From: Alopecurus myosuroides
Taxonomy: Eukaryota; Streptophyta; Magnoliopsida; Poales; Poaceae
DNA: 64,000 bases
Assembly: GCA_028641055.1 (NCBI GenBank)
Contig: CM054062.1
Coordinates: forward strand, 178,828,726 to 178,892,725
Direction: 5' to 3'
The translations under genes and the position numbers were made by a program. Position 1 is the stretch's first letter. Each line of letters starts with the position of its first letter. The notes beneath the pieces were generated by a model. The model did not search any database and was not told the DNA's origin. It worked only from the letters and a program-made list of their open reading frames with translations. Of the stretch, positions 45,463 to 57,076 are shown in pieces.

Positions 45463-46620
45463 TCACGAATGAAAACGACGGAGTAGAGCTACATTCCAAG
45501 GGCGCTTGGTTTCCTCTCCAGCTTTATCTGCCCTGTTCGCCTGTGGTGGGCGCGCATCTACAAGATAGTATGCATCGTTGTGCAGCGCTTTGCTCACAAT
45601 GAAAGGCCCTTCCCATGGAGGAGACAACTTGTGCATCCCGGCTGTGCGCTGCACAAGCCTAAGGACCATGTCTCCTTCTCGGAAAACCCTTGGGTTCACC
45701 TTTCGGCTATGATAACGCCGCAGGTTTTGCTGGTAGATAGCCGAACGTGACAGAGTCAGCTCTCTTGCTTCTTCAAGCAGGTCAACATCGTCTTCTCGAA
45801 CTTCTCTCGCCTCCACCTCAGTGTAGAGGGTTACTCGGGGGGAGTCATGCTCTAGGTCTATTGGCAACACGGCCTCAGCCCCGTATACCAAGAAGAATGG
45901 CGTGTAGCCAGTTGACCGGTTAGGGGTAGTCCTTAGACTCCACAACACCGCTGGCAACTCGTCTAGCCAACACCCAGGTGTTTTCAGCAGTGGCTCAATC
46001 AGCCTTGGCTTTATGCCTGCCAGTACCATGCCGTTTGCTCTTTCCACTTGTCCATTGGAGGCTGGATGCGCAACAGACGCAACATCTAGCCGGATGTGCT
46101 TATCTCTGCAGAACCGCACCATTGCCCCCTCTGCGAAGTTTGTGCCGTTGTCGGTGATGATACTGTGCGGGTAGCCATATCTCAGGATCACATCCTTCAA
46201 GAATTTCACAGCTGTGGCCCCATCGCACTTCCGAATAGGCTTCACTTCAATCCACTTGGTGAATTTGTCCACCATGACCAGGATGTGAGTCATGTTGCCT
46301 CTAGCCGGCTGGAAGGGTCCGACCATGTCCAAACACCAAACAGCAAATGGCCAAGTGATAGGAATGGTTTTCAACTCGGAAGCAGGCATGTGAATCTTGC
46401 TTGCAAACATCTGACAGCCATTGCACTTCCTCACGATGTCCTCAGCTTGCTGCAGAGCTGTGAGCCAGTAGAAGCCGTGCCGAAAAGCTTTCTTGACCAA
46501 CGCCCGAGAAGAGGCGTGATGTCCGCACTCTCCTTGGTGTATCTCTACCAGGATCTCTTCCCCTTCTTCTGGTTCCACGCAGCGTTGCAGCACGCCGGTG
46601 GCACTCCTCTTGTGCAGCAC
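45463..46620 (-). CDS. Integrase of element A
   Basis: 385 codons. The zinc finger spans about residues 34-69 (HHASSRA to CNGCQ). The catalytic core has D98 (CLDMVGPF), D157 (ITDNGTNF) and E193 (GQVERANG), with 35 residues between D157 and E193 as expected for DDE integrases. The C-terminal part (PWEGPFIVSKAL) matches the Tat/Athila type. The upstream frame is separated by one TAG near 46658, so in the polyprotein this domain lies after a premature stop. All core residues look intact. It inserts element cDNA into chromosomal DNA. Confidence 0.9.
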   Translation of the reverse strand: MLHKRSATGVLQRCVEPEEGEEILVEIHQGECGHHASSRALVKKAFRHGFYWLTALQQAEDIVRKCNGCQMFASKIHMPASELKTIPITWPFAVWCLDMVGPFQPARGNMTHILVMVDKFTKWIEVKPIRKCDGATAVKFLKDVILRYGYPHSIITDNGTNFAEGAMVRFCRDKHIRLDVASVAHPASNGQVERANGMVLAGIKPRLIEPLLKTPGCWLDELPAVLWSLRTTPNRSTGYTPFFLVYGAEAVLPIDLEHDSPRVTLYTEVEAREVREDDVDLLEEARELTLSRSAIYQQNLRRYHSRKVNPRVFREGDMVLRLVQRTAGMHKLSPPWEGPFIVSKALHNDAYYLVDARPPQANRADKAGEETKRPWNVALLRRFHS

Positions 46621-46659
46621 ATCTCGGACTACAGTGTAGCCCTTGGATCTTCTCTGAAT

Positions 46660-47109
46660 CTATCTTGCGGCCACCTCATCTTCTGGCAGAGTACCGTCCC
46701 TTAGGAAGGATAATATGGGCATGGCCCAACTCGGTGTCTCCCGTATGGGAAACACTGGTTCGTCCACTTCCATTGGGACAGGCACCTCTGGTTGCTCTTT
46801 AGGGTTGGGAGCACTTCTCTGGAGCCCAGATCGATTGGCAAGGACTTCCTCAATGAATGCGACAGTCCCCGGGTTAAGGACAGCAGTCCCCGAGTAAGGA
46901 GTGGCAGTCCCCGAGTAAAAAGTGGCAGTCCACGAGTAGGGAGTGGTAGTCCCCGAGTAGGGAATGGCAGTCCCCGAGTAAGGAGTGGCAGTCCCCGAGT
47001 AGGGAGTGGCAGTCCCCGAGTTTCCTGCAGCATTCTCCCAGTCAATCTCCATGGGATCAGATTCCTCGCTTGGCAGAGAAGGAACAAATATGGACTCCGA
47101 GTTGGGAGA
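46660..47109 (-). pseudogene. RNase H-integrase linker of A with octapeptide repeats
   Basis: Continues the pol frame from 57077 after removal of insertion E. It begins in the Ser/Glu-rich SESIFVPSLPSEESDP, then has about seven to eight copies of an octapeptide close to SGTATPYS, then a Pro/Val-rich stretch and SFLRDGTLPEDEV, and ends at a TAG near 46658. Related elements have a linker here but the repeat is unusual. The repeat DNA is listed separately. Confidence 0.75.
46864..47027. repeat. 24-bp minisatellite encoding SGTATPYS-like peptides
   Basis: Seven or so tandem copies of GGCAGTCCCCGAGTAGGGAGT-like 24-base units on the plus strand, in frame on the minus strand. Each unit contains the CGAGTA core found throughout element A. 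Confidence 0.85.
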
Positions 47110-50100
47110 TGTAACATCCCAAGTATGAAAATACCCCTAGAATGCTTTGTTCTTTGTTTTATTTCAAGCAATGCATCATGTCATCATGTTTACTTATTGT
47201 CTGCATTTGTTTTCTGTCTGTTTTATCCTGTTTTCACAACTCAAACTTAAACCTTATTCAAACATGGTTTCATACTTGCTCTGTTACAACTTTTAGAATA
47301 AAAATAACAAATGAAAACAACCAAATTGTTCCATTTTATTCCATGTTGATAACTCCTAAAATTGTTGGTTTTAATCAAACCCTTAATTCAATCAATAATT
47401 CCAAATCATTTCCAATTTCAAACCAAATCTCAAAACCTTTAATCTTTTGAATCCATGAAATTCACCACTAATTGAAATTCTTAAATCACTTTAAAAACCC
47501 TAGGGGAAAACCCTATGGAAAATGCTTTGTTTTACCAATATTAATTAATATTGCAATTTCATCTAAATTGGTTTGATTTCCAAACAGCAAGCAAATGTTT
47601 AACTTTTTGAAAAACAAAGCTACCAAGTGGTTGCATTTCAAATAAGAAATTTATCCTAATTTTTCCTAATTTTTATATGAACAAAACCTCATGTTTTTCT
47701 TCCAAATTTGGTTTTCTACAAAAAAAAAATAATAAAAATAAAACAAATAGCAAAAGAGAGAGAGAGGAGAGCAGCACCTAACCTATCCAAGGCACCAGCC
47801 CAGCCCAACTACCCTATTCTTGGCCCAGTACCCCTCTCCTCCCTCTTGTCGTCTTCCTCATCCTGAGGTCATTTTCTGTACGACATGTCTGTGCACCATC
47901 CGATCTTCTTCCTCCCCGCTTGGATGTTTGCCGTACCAGGCACCGATCCCCCATAAGAACCTAAACCCTACCCCGAGCCTGCTAGCCCTAGCTTCCCACC
48001 CTTCCTCCTTCCTCTCGCCGCCGTCTCCTCTTTTCCTCCCTGCTCCCTGTTGGTTCTTCCTCTGAACCATCACCTGAAGCATCACCGAACACCGCCACCA
48101 CCTCCCCTCGCCTTGATCCTCCTCGGGCCAAGCCAGCCACGGGAATGGAGCCCCCGTGGCCTGGCCGTCACCTTTGCTGAAGACGCGGAGGCGGGACGAG
48201 GACCAGATGGCCGCCGCCGTCGACGTCTTCCCTCTGCCGGCGCCACCGAACGCACCGTGCGCGCCTGCTACTGCTCCCTCGACGCCATCCACGGTGAGCT
48301 CGCCCGCTGCTCCCTTTTTCCCCTGCCTCCTTCTATCCGCTTCAGTCCGGCACCCACACATACGCCGCACCACTCCGGTGCACCGTCAACCGCAGCGCCG
48401 GCCGGTGATCGCCGTGGCATCCGCTTCAGTCAGCTTCGATGCTCTGTCCGTCAGTTTCAGATGCAAAGTTCAGTTAACGTTTAACTGAATGTTAACCAGC
48501 CGCACGACCCCTATCTGACAGAGAACCACACACCACCGCAGTGGTACTGCATCCGGCGCGCAGCGCAGAGACCCGGGGTCGATCCCCCGCGGCCACCCAA
48601 TTTTTTGGGGATTTTCTTCCCCGCGCGGACCCCACCCGTCAGGGACAGCCGCTGCCACCTCACAGCGCACACGCCGTGTTGGCTGCCACGCTGGCCACGA
48701 CCCCACGGGTCAGTGGCTGGGGTTAGGTCCCGTAGCTGTAACAAAACAATTAAAACTTTTCTATTTTGTTTTCTAAATTCTTTAATTGGCAGAATAGAGC
48801 AATAAACTTCAAAATTCAATATCTTGGGTTTTATAATACCAACAAATACAAACTTGATGTCTATTCTGATCCAAATTTCATAACCTTTCCAAATAATCAA
48901 TTTGTGTTCTGTTTTGAGTTTTCAAAATACTTTTAAAATTCAAATTTGAACAATTCAAATGTATTTTGTAATAATTCATAACTAATTCATACTAATTCCA
49001 AATAGGGCAAATAAAATATGTTTTTCACACCTTTTTGAATACCCTATTCAAATATAAAATTTGTTTCCTGGTTTGAACAATTTAAATTGCCTAAACATTT
49101 TAAATCTTGTTTAATTCAATTAAAACTTGTTTAATATTGTTTAATTCATCATTAAATAATCCAAAGTCCAATTTCAATAATTGAAACATGTAATCCAACT
49201 AAAATTTGATGTTCTTTTCAAATATAAACTTTGTTATTTGTTTTGCACACTTTACTTTGTTGAAAACAACAATTTCATGTGTGACATCTTTAAGTAACCA
49301 AAACTTCAAACTTAACAAATCATTTCCAAACTTGTTTTATTCCTTCTCCTTTGCATCTATCATTGTTATTTTGTTGTTATCTTGTTATCATCATCATGCA
49401 TGCATCATGTTTAACTACTTACACTTGTTAACCAAATGTAGATCATTGCTTCACCCTAAAGCATTTGCATCCATATGCAATTCTCATTGCATATGGATCC
49501 AATTAAATTGTGTTACTTGTCAAGTAGGTTACTTTGATGCATCTATTAACATGACATGCATCATCCCATGTTTGTGCACCTATGCCATGATAATGATTGC
49601 TTATCTTTCTGCAATGTCTGTTTGCTTCTTCTCGGATACACGACGACGTTGAGACCGACGATACTTACGACACCCCTTCTAAGGATTTAGCTCAGTACCA
49701 GGCTACTGGGTTTTGCAGGCAAGTTATCACTCACATGAACCACCGTGTTCCTTTCAACATTGGTTACCGATACTTTCCGTTGTTCTTTTCTGCTAGCCTT
49801 AGTAGTAGTTGTTTCTGTTACGAACCCATCACATGAATCCCTTAAACCTGATATTGCCTCACCTCCCTTCCTACAACCCATTGTTTGAGCCAGTGTCTTA
49901 CTAGCATGCTTAGATTGCTTTTGCTCGAGTCTGTTATCCGTTACTTTCTGTTACTATATCAATTACGTTGTGGGGGCTCGACGTTTAATCAATCAATCAT
50001 GCTAATGTTACTATTAATAATAAACTTGATGATAAGGCACCGGCAGGAGGCCCATGAGAGGTTTTGGAGCCTGCTAGTGTCGACCCTAATAGGAAAAGGG

Positions 50101-51482
50101 TCTTGTCTACTGATCCATGATGAGCGCACTACCCGCACTTGGGAAGCGAGTATGGGCGCCCCCCTCAACTTGACCTGATTCGCATCTCGTCCAAATCGCC
50201 TCATTTAGTTCGTGTTTTCCATTTGCCGCATGCATGTTTTTGCGAGCCCAGCGCAGGGTGGAACTTTTGTAGTCGGCATATAGGGGGACACGTTCTTAGA
50301 GTGCTATGAGGGTCCATTTTCTTCTGGGCTCGATTAGCCGTGCGCCCAAGGTTCTTTGGGCTTGATGCGAAGAATGGTTGGTTGTGTTGAGTGCCCCGCT
50401 TGGTGGGGTGATCTCCCATCTGGCGGGCCATTCATGAGTGTACGGCCAAATTGGTGCAACCCTGCAGGGATAATCTTCTCGAGAAGCCGTGTTTTCCGCG
50501 GTTATGGATTACTTGGTGAAAGTACTGGCTAACAAGTACTCAGGACAACTTAAACATAAAGATCAAACATGTTACACCCCATGATTAATAACTTGACTAG
50601 TAATAGGCTTATTGACACAATAATTTGAATCATCACTGTTACAACTGTGTGAGTTATCCTCGGATCGCTTCTTTGGATAAGGGGCGAGATCCAGGATGGG
50701 TTTGTTTGAAGTTATCTTTCAGTTGGTTACAATCCTCGATCTTATCTCCCTTCTGTTAGCCGGCAGTTGTAGTATGTTTCTGTAGTTGTTTAGAGCAGCC
50801 AGTTGCAGCATCTTTCATATCCCCTTCCTTCCGTTGAACCCAAAGCATCTGTGCTTGGTGTTGACGGGTTACACTTTGGTGAACTGTGAGTCTTGCTTGC
50901 TAGTACGTTTATGTACTGACCCCTTTGGGGCTGTGGTTTACGCAGACGACGTTTCCGAGGATCTACATGGTGGCTACTACGTGGAGTATGACGAGACTGC
51001 TGACGAGTAGATAGCGGACCCGGGCAGGATCCGAGACTTCGTGGATGGGCTCCGTCTTTTCGTTTCCGGCCTCTTAGGCCTATTTGGTTCTTGTCTGTAC
51101 TCAGACATGTTGAATGCTTCCGCTGTATTGTAATGATGTATTGATGGGGCAGGTGCCCTCTGAATGATTGTATTTGCTATCTCTGCTCTAATGAGAGCCA
51201 TTTGCAACTTATTTCAATCTTTTGTGTCGTAGAGATCTGTTGTGATATCACTTGTTAAACGCCGTTGACGTACCATGTGTGTATGGTTGAAGTACGTCGA
51301 CGGAAGTGCCTTTGATCTCTAGTGGATAGTTTACATCGACGATGGAATAGCAGGGCTTGTGTTGTCGCGCATAAGCGCAGGCCTACCAGGAAGCTGGGAC
51401 GTGGGAGCAGTTATGCCCCATAATCCAAGCATCTGCTATCCAGTTCGTACGGTGAGTATCCCCTAGAAATCAGGGTGCGACA
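47110..51482 (+). mobile_element. 5' LTR of element E
   Basis: 4,373 bp, TGTAACATCCC to GGGTGCGACA. AT-rich except for a GC-rich island at about 47820-48730. The ORFs within (for example 48050-48484 and 49206-49652) recur in the other LTR and carry no recognised domain. The TGTAACATCC start is shared with element D read on its own strand, which fits a Tekay-like chromovirus origin. An AG-rich stretch (AAAGAGAGAGAGAGG, near 47753) lies just before the GC-rich island and may be near the transcription start. Confidence 0.9.
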
Positions 51483-52704
51483 AATGGTATCAGAGCCTGT
51501 CTGCCTGTAGGATCCCTTTTTACTGGTCGCAGTTGAGTCTAGAAACTATTTTGTAGCTATATAGGAAAATGAAACGTGAGAGTAGGAATTCTGTTCTTTT
51601 ATTTCTTTCCCCACCCACCCTCCCTTTTCTGGTAAGGAAGTGCAACGTTGATTTCTCCCTTCTCATCTAAACTTTCAAGTTAGGATTTCACGAATTCTGG
51701 TTTCTCTAGGATGGTTATATCTACTAGACCATAGGAATGGAGGTGGTTGTGACGTGATTTATCATGTTGCCTACTCATGATTGAGAACGGAGGCGTGTAA
51801 GCCCCGGAAGCAGATCCTCTATTCCTTAAGCAGTAGATATTGATCCTTTAGAAGCCCGGATGGGTTCTCCGTAGTACCTCAGGAATCTTGGTCTCGTTTT
51901 CCCGGTGTTGCTTCAATATCATGTTCTTCTAAACATTTCCTTTTCGTCCGTTGAAATCTTGTTGTTGTTTCCACTTCAATTCTTCTACCGGCGTCAAGTT
52001 AACTTCCAAATATCAAATCTATCTGTCCAGAGAGGTACTTGTTGTTGTTGTTGTTTTCATTCCTCAAGCACCACATTCCAAATAGTCTATCCTCCGTATG
52101 GACCAAGTTCTGTTTTAATCAAGTTTTCCCCGTTCATCTACTAAACTCTATTCCAGCTAAAGTGTTGTTTGATACCGGAGAATCACATTCCTTTCTGTCA
52201 ACAATCTTTTCCACAACATACTACCCAATTCTGGTTCCACTAAGCAATCAAATCACCGTTCACTCTCCGGAATCTCAAGTGTTGACTCCAACATAAGTAA
52301 GAACAATCCAATTCTAATGAGATGCCACATATTCCTCGTTACTCTCATGTTGATGATTCTGACATTGATGATTATTCCTGGTGTCGCATTGATGTCAATA
52401 ACTCTGTTCCACCATTCCAGCCAGATAATCTATTCTCCAAATGAATCACTCTACTCAGCTTACACCCTTGGTGCAAAATCTCTCCCCTTTTACATGAAAA
52501 TATTCCGGTGGTTTCCAAATTCCCTGATATCTTTCCAGAAGAGTTGCCAGGAATTCCTATTGTTTTCAACTTCCAGTTAAACTATCCAATGTGCACGTTG
52601 TGTTTCACGTGTCACAGCTCAAGTGGATCTTTCCAAGAAGTATCCGGAACTTTTCTTTTCTCAGTAGGAATCTCGGGGCGCGATTCCTTCAAGGGGGGGC
52701 GTTT
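51483..52704 (+). pseudogene. Reduced internal region of E with pol scraps
   Basis: Starts with the primer site. Recognisable scraps in order: a protease-like KVLFDTGESHSFLS (about 52155-52205), a pre-RT motif FPDIFPEELPGIP (about 52515-52560), and an integrase C-terminal VFHVSQLKW (about 52595-52630), all in different frames. They are the order of a chromovirus Pol with everything between removed. A GTTGTTGTT microsatellite lies near 52038-52056. Gag, RT, RNase H and the integrase core are absent. Confidence 0.8.
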
Positions 52705-55700
52705 TGTAACATCCCAAGTATGAAAATACCCCTAGAATGCTTTGTTCTTTGTTTTATTTCAAGCAATGCATCATGTCATCATGTTTACTTATTGTCTGCA
52801 TTTGTTTTCTGTCTGTTTTATCCTGTTTTCACAACTCAAACTTAAACCTTATTCAAACATGGTTTCATACTTGCTCTGTTACAACTTTTAGAATAAAAAT
52901 AACAAATGAAAACAACCAAATTGTTCCATTTTATTCCATGTTGATAACTCCTAAAATTGTTGGTTTTAATCAAACCCTTAATTCAATCAATAATTCCAAA
53001 TCATTTCCAATTTCAAACCAAATCTCAAAACCTTTAATCTTTTGAATCCATGAAATTCACCACTAATTGAAATTCTTAAATCACTTTAAAAACCCTAGGG
53101 GAAAACCCTATGGAAAATGCTTTGTTTTACCAATATTAATTAATATTGCAATTTCATCTAAATTGGTTTGATTTCCAAACAGCAAGCAAATGTTTAACTT
53201 TTTGAAAAACAAAGCTACCAAGTGGTTGCATTTCAAATAAGAAATTTATCCTAATTTTTCCTAATTTTTATATGAACAAAACCTCATGTTTTTCTTCCAA
53301 ATTTGGTTTTCTACAAAAAAAAATAATAAAAATAAAACAAATAGCAAAAGAGAGAGAGAGGAGAGCAGCACCTAACCTATCCAAGGCACCAGCCCAGCCC
53401 AACTACCCTATTCTTGGCCCAGTACCCCTCTCCTCCCTCTTGTCGTCTTCCTCATCCTGAGGTCATTTTCTGTACGACATGTCTGTGCACCATCCGATCT
53501 TCTTCCTCCCCGCTTGGATGTTTGCCGTACCAGGCACCGATCCCCCATAAGAACCTAAACCCTACCCCGAGCCTGCTAGCCCTAGCTTCCCACCCTTCCT
53601 CCTTCCTCTCGCCGCCGTCTCCTCTTTTCCTCCCTGCTCCCTGTTGGTTCTTCCTCTAAACCATCACCTGAAGCATCACCGAACACCGCCACCACCTCCC
53701 CTCGCCTTGATCCTCCTCGGGCCAAGCCAGCCACGGGAATGGAGCCCCCGTGGCCTGGCCGTCACCTTTGCTGAAGACGCGGAGGCGGGACGAGGACCAG
53801 ATGGCCGCCGCCGTCGACGTCTTCCCTCTGCCGGCGCCACCGAACGCACCGTGCGCGCCTGCTACTGCTCCCTCGACGCCATCCACGGTGAGCTCGCCCG
53901 CTGCTCCCTTTTTCCCCTGCCTCCTTCTATCCGCTTCAGTCCGGCACCCACACATACGCCGCACCACTCCGGTGCACCGTCAACCGCAGCGCCGGCCGGT
54001 GATCGCCGTGGCATCCGCTTCAGTCAGCTTCGATGCTCTGTCCGTCAGTTTCAGATGCAAAGTTCAGTTAACGTTTAACTGAATGTTAACCAGCCGCACG
54101 ACCCCTATCTGACAGAGAACCACACACCACCGCAGTGGTACTGCATCCGGCGCGCAGCGCAGAGACCCGGGGTCGATCCCCCGCGGCCACCCAATTTTTT
54201 GGGGATTTTCTTCCCCGCGCGGACCCCACCCGTCAGGGACAGCCGCTGCCACCTCACAGCGCACACGCCGTGTTGGCTGCCACGCTGGCCACGACCCCAC
54301 GGGTCAGTGGCTGGGGTTAGGTCCCGTAGCTGTAACAAAACAATTAAAACTTTTCTATTTTGTTTTCTAAATTCTTTAATTGGCAGAATAGAGCAATAAA
54401 CTTCAAAATTCAATATCTTGGGTTTTATAATACCAACAAATACAAACTTGATGTCTATTCTGATCCAAATTTCATAACCTTTCCAAATAATCAATTTGTG
54501 TTCTGTTTTGAGTTTTCAAAATACTTTTAAAATTCAAATTTGAACAATTCAAATGTATTTTGTAATAATTCATAACTAATTCATACTAATTCCAAATAGG
54601 GCAAATAAAATATGTTTTTCACACCTTTTTGAATACCCTATTCAAATATAAAATTTGTTTCCTGGTTTGAACAATTTAAATTGCCTAAACATTTTAAATC
54701 TTGTTTAATTCAATTAAAACTTGTTTAATATTGTTTAATTCATCATTAAATAATCCAAAGTCCAATTTCAATAATTGAAACATGTAATCCAACTAAAATT
54801 TGATGTTCTTTTCAAATATAAACTTTGTTATTTGTTTTGCACACTTTACTTTGTTGAAAACAACAATTTCATGTGTGACATCTTTAAGTAACCAAAACTT
54901 CAAACTTAACAAATCATTTCCAAACTTGTTTTATTCCTTCTCCTTTGCATCTATCATTGTTATTTTGTTGTTATCTTGTTATCATCATCATGCATGCATC
55001 ATGTTTAACTACTTACACTTGTTAACCAAATGTAGATCATTGCTTCACCCTAAAGCATTTGCATCCATATGCAATTCTCATTGCATATGGATCCAATTAA
55101 ATTGTGTTACTTGTCAAGTAGGTTACTTTGATGCATCTATTAACATGACATGCATCATCCCATGTTTGTGCACCTATGCCATGATAATGATTGCTTATCT
55201 TTCTGCAATGTCTGTTTGCTTCTTCTCGGATACACGACGACGTTGAGACCGACGATACTTACGACACCCCTTCTAAGGATTTAGCTCAGTACCAGGCTAC
55301 TGGGTTTTGCAGGCAAGTTATCACTCACATGAACCACCGTGTTCCTTTCAACATTGGTTACCGATACTTTCCGTTGTTCTTTTCTGCTAGCCTTAGTAGT
55401 AGTTGTTTCTGTTACGAACCCATCACATGAATCCCTTAAACCTGATATTGCCTCACCTCCCTTCCTACAACCCATTGTTTGAGCCAGTGTCTTACTAGCA
55501 TGCTTAGATTGCTTTTGCTCGAGTCTGTTATCCGTTACTTTCTGTTACTATATCAATTACGTTGTGGGGGCTCGACGTTTAATCAATCAATCATGCTAAT
55601 GTTACTATTAATAATAAACTTGATGATAAGGCACCGGCAGGAGGCCCATGAGAGGTTTTGGAGCCTGCTAGTGTCGACCCTAATAGGAAAAGGGTCTTGT

Positions 55701-57076
55701 CTACTGATCCATGATGAGCGCACTACCCGCACTTGGGAAGCGAGTATGGGCGCCCCCCTCAACTTGACCTGATTCGCATCTCGTCCAAATCGCCTCATTT
55801 AGTTCGTGTTTTCCATTTGCCGCATGCATGTTTTTGCGAGCCCAGCGCAGGGTGGAACTTTTGTAGTCGGCATATAGGGGGACACGTTCTTAGAGTGCTA
55901 TGAGGGTCCATTTTCTTCTGGGCTCGATTAGCCGTGCGCCCAAGGTTCTTTGGGCTTGATGCGAAGAATGGTTGGTTGTGTTGAGTGCCCCGCTTGGTGG
56001 GGTGATCTCCCATCTGGCGGGCCATTCATGAGTGTACGGCCAAATTGGTGCAACCCTGCAGGGATAATCTTCTCGAGAAGCCGTGTTTTCCGCGGTTATG
56101 GATTACTTGGTGAAAGTACTGGCTAACAAGTACTCAGGACAACTTAAACATAAAGATCAAACATGTTACACCCCATGATTAATAACTTGACTAGTAATAG
56201 GCTTATTGACACAATAATTTGAATCATCACTGTTACAACTGTGTGAGTTATCCTCGGATCGCTTCTTTGGATAAGGGGCGAGATCCAGGATGGGTTTGTT
56301 TGAAGTTATCTTTCAGTTGGTTACAATCCTCGATCTTATCTCCCTTCTGTTAGCCGGCAGTTGTAGTATGTTTCTGTAGTTGTTTAGAGCAGCCAGTTGC
56401 AGCATCTTTCATATCCCCTTCCTTCCGTTGAACCCAAAGCATCTGTGCTTGGTGTTGACGGGTTACACTTTGGTGAACTGTGAGTCTTGCTTGCCAGTAC
56501 GTTTATGTACTGACCCCTTTGGGGCTGTGGTTTACGCAGACGACGTTTCCGAGGATCTACATGGTGGCTACTACGTGGAGTATGACGAGACTGCTGACGA
56601 GTAGATAGCGGACCCGGGCAGGATCCGAGACTTCGTGGATGGGCTCCGTCTTTTCGTTTCCGGCCTCTTAGGCCTATTTGGTTCTTGTCTGTACTCAGAC
56701 ATGTTGAATGCTTCCGCTGTATTGTAATGATGTATTGATGGGGCAGGTGCCCTCTGAATGATTGTATTTGCTATCTCTGCTCTAATGAGAGCCATTTGCA
56801 ACTTATTTCAATCTTTTGTGTCGTAGAGATCTGTTGTGATATCACTTGTTAAACGCCGTTGACGTACCATGTGTGTATGGTTGAAGTACGTCGACGGAAG
56901 TGCCTTTGATCTCTAGTGGATAGTTTACATCGACGATGGAATAGCAGGGCTTGTGTTGTCGCGCATAAGCGCAGGCCTACCAGGAAGCTGGGACGTGGGA
57001 GCAGTTATGCCCCATAATCCAAGCATCTGCTATCCAGTTCGTACGGTGAGTATCCCCTAGAAATCAGGGTGCGACA
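52705..57076 (+). mobile_element. 3' LTR of element E
   Basis: 4,372 bp, virtually identical to the 5' LTR. The differences I see are one A fewer in the A run near 53315, A for G near 53658 and C for T near 56495. Preceded by the polypurine tract and followed by the target duplication GGAGA. Confidence 0.92.

Larger units (their letters stand above)
47110..57076 (+). mobile_element. Large non-autonomous LTR derivative E
   Basis: 9,967 bp with LTRs of 4,373 and 4,372 bp (47110-51482 and 52705-57076), GGAGA on both sides (47105-47109 and 57077-57081), an initiator methionine primer site TGGTATCAGAGCC at 51485, and a polypurine tract AAGGGGGGGC before the second LTR. The internal region is only 1,222 bp and holds fragments of protease and pol, so E cannot supply its own enzymes. 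By eye the LTRs differ by only two substitutions and one base in an A run, which suggests insertion within a few tens of thousands of years. E splits the pol gene of A between RNase H and integrase. Confidence 0.93.

Noticed and set aside
47820..48726. Possible captured gene in the GC-rich island of the E LTR
   Set aside because: No frame dominates, no recognised domain, and the same sequence is in both LTRs. I cannot exclude a small captured fragment.
47110..57076. Simple segmental duplication of a 4.4-kb sequence
   Set aside because: The two copies are flanked by GGAGA, start TG and end CA, and enclose a primer site and a polypurine tract, so they are LTRs.
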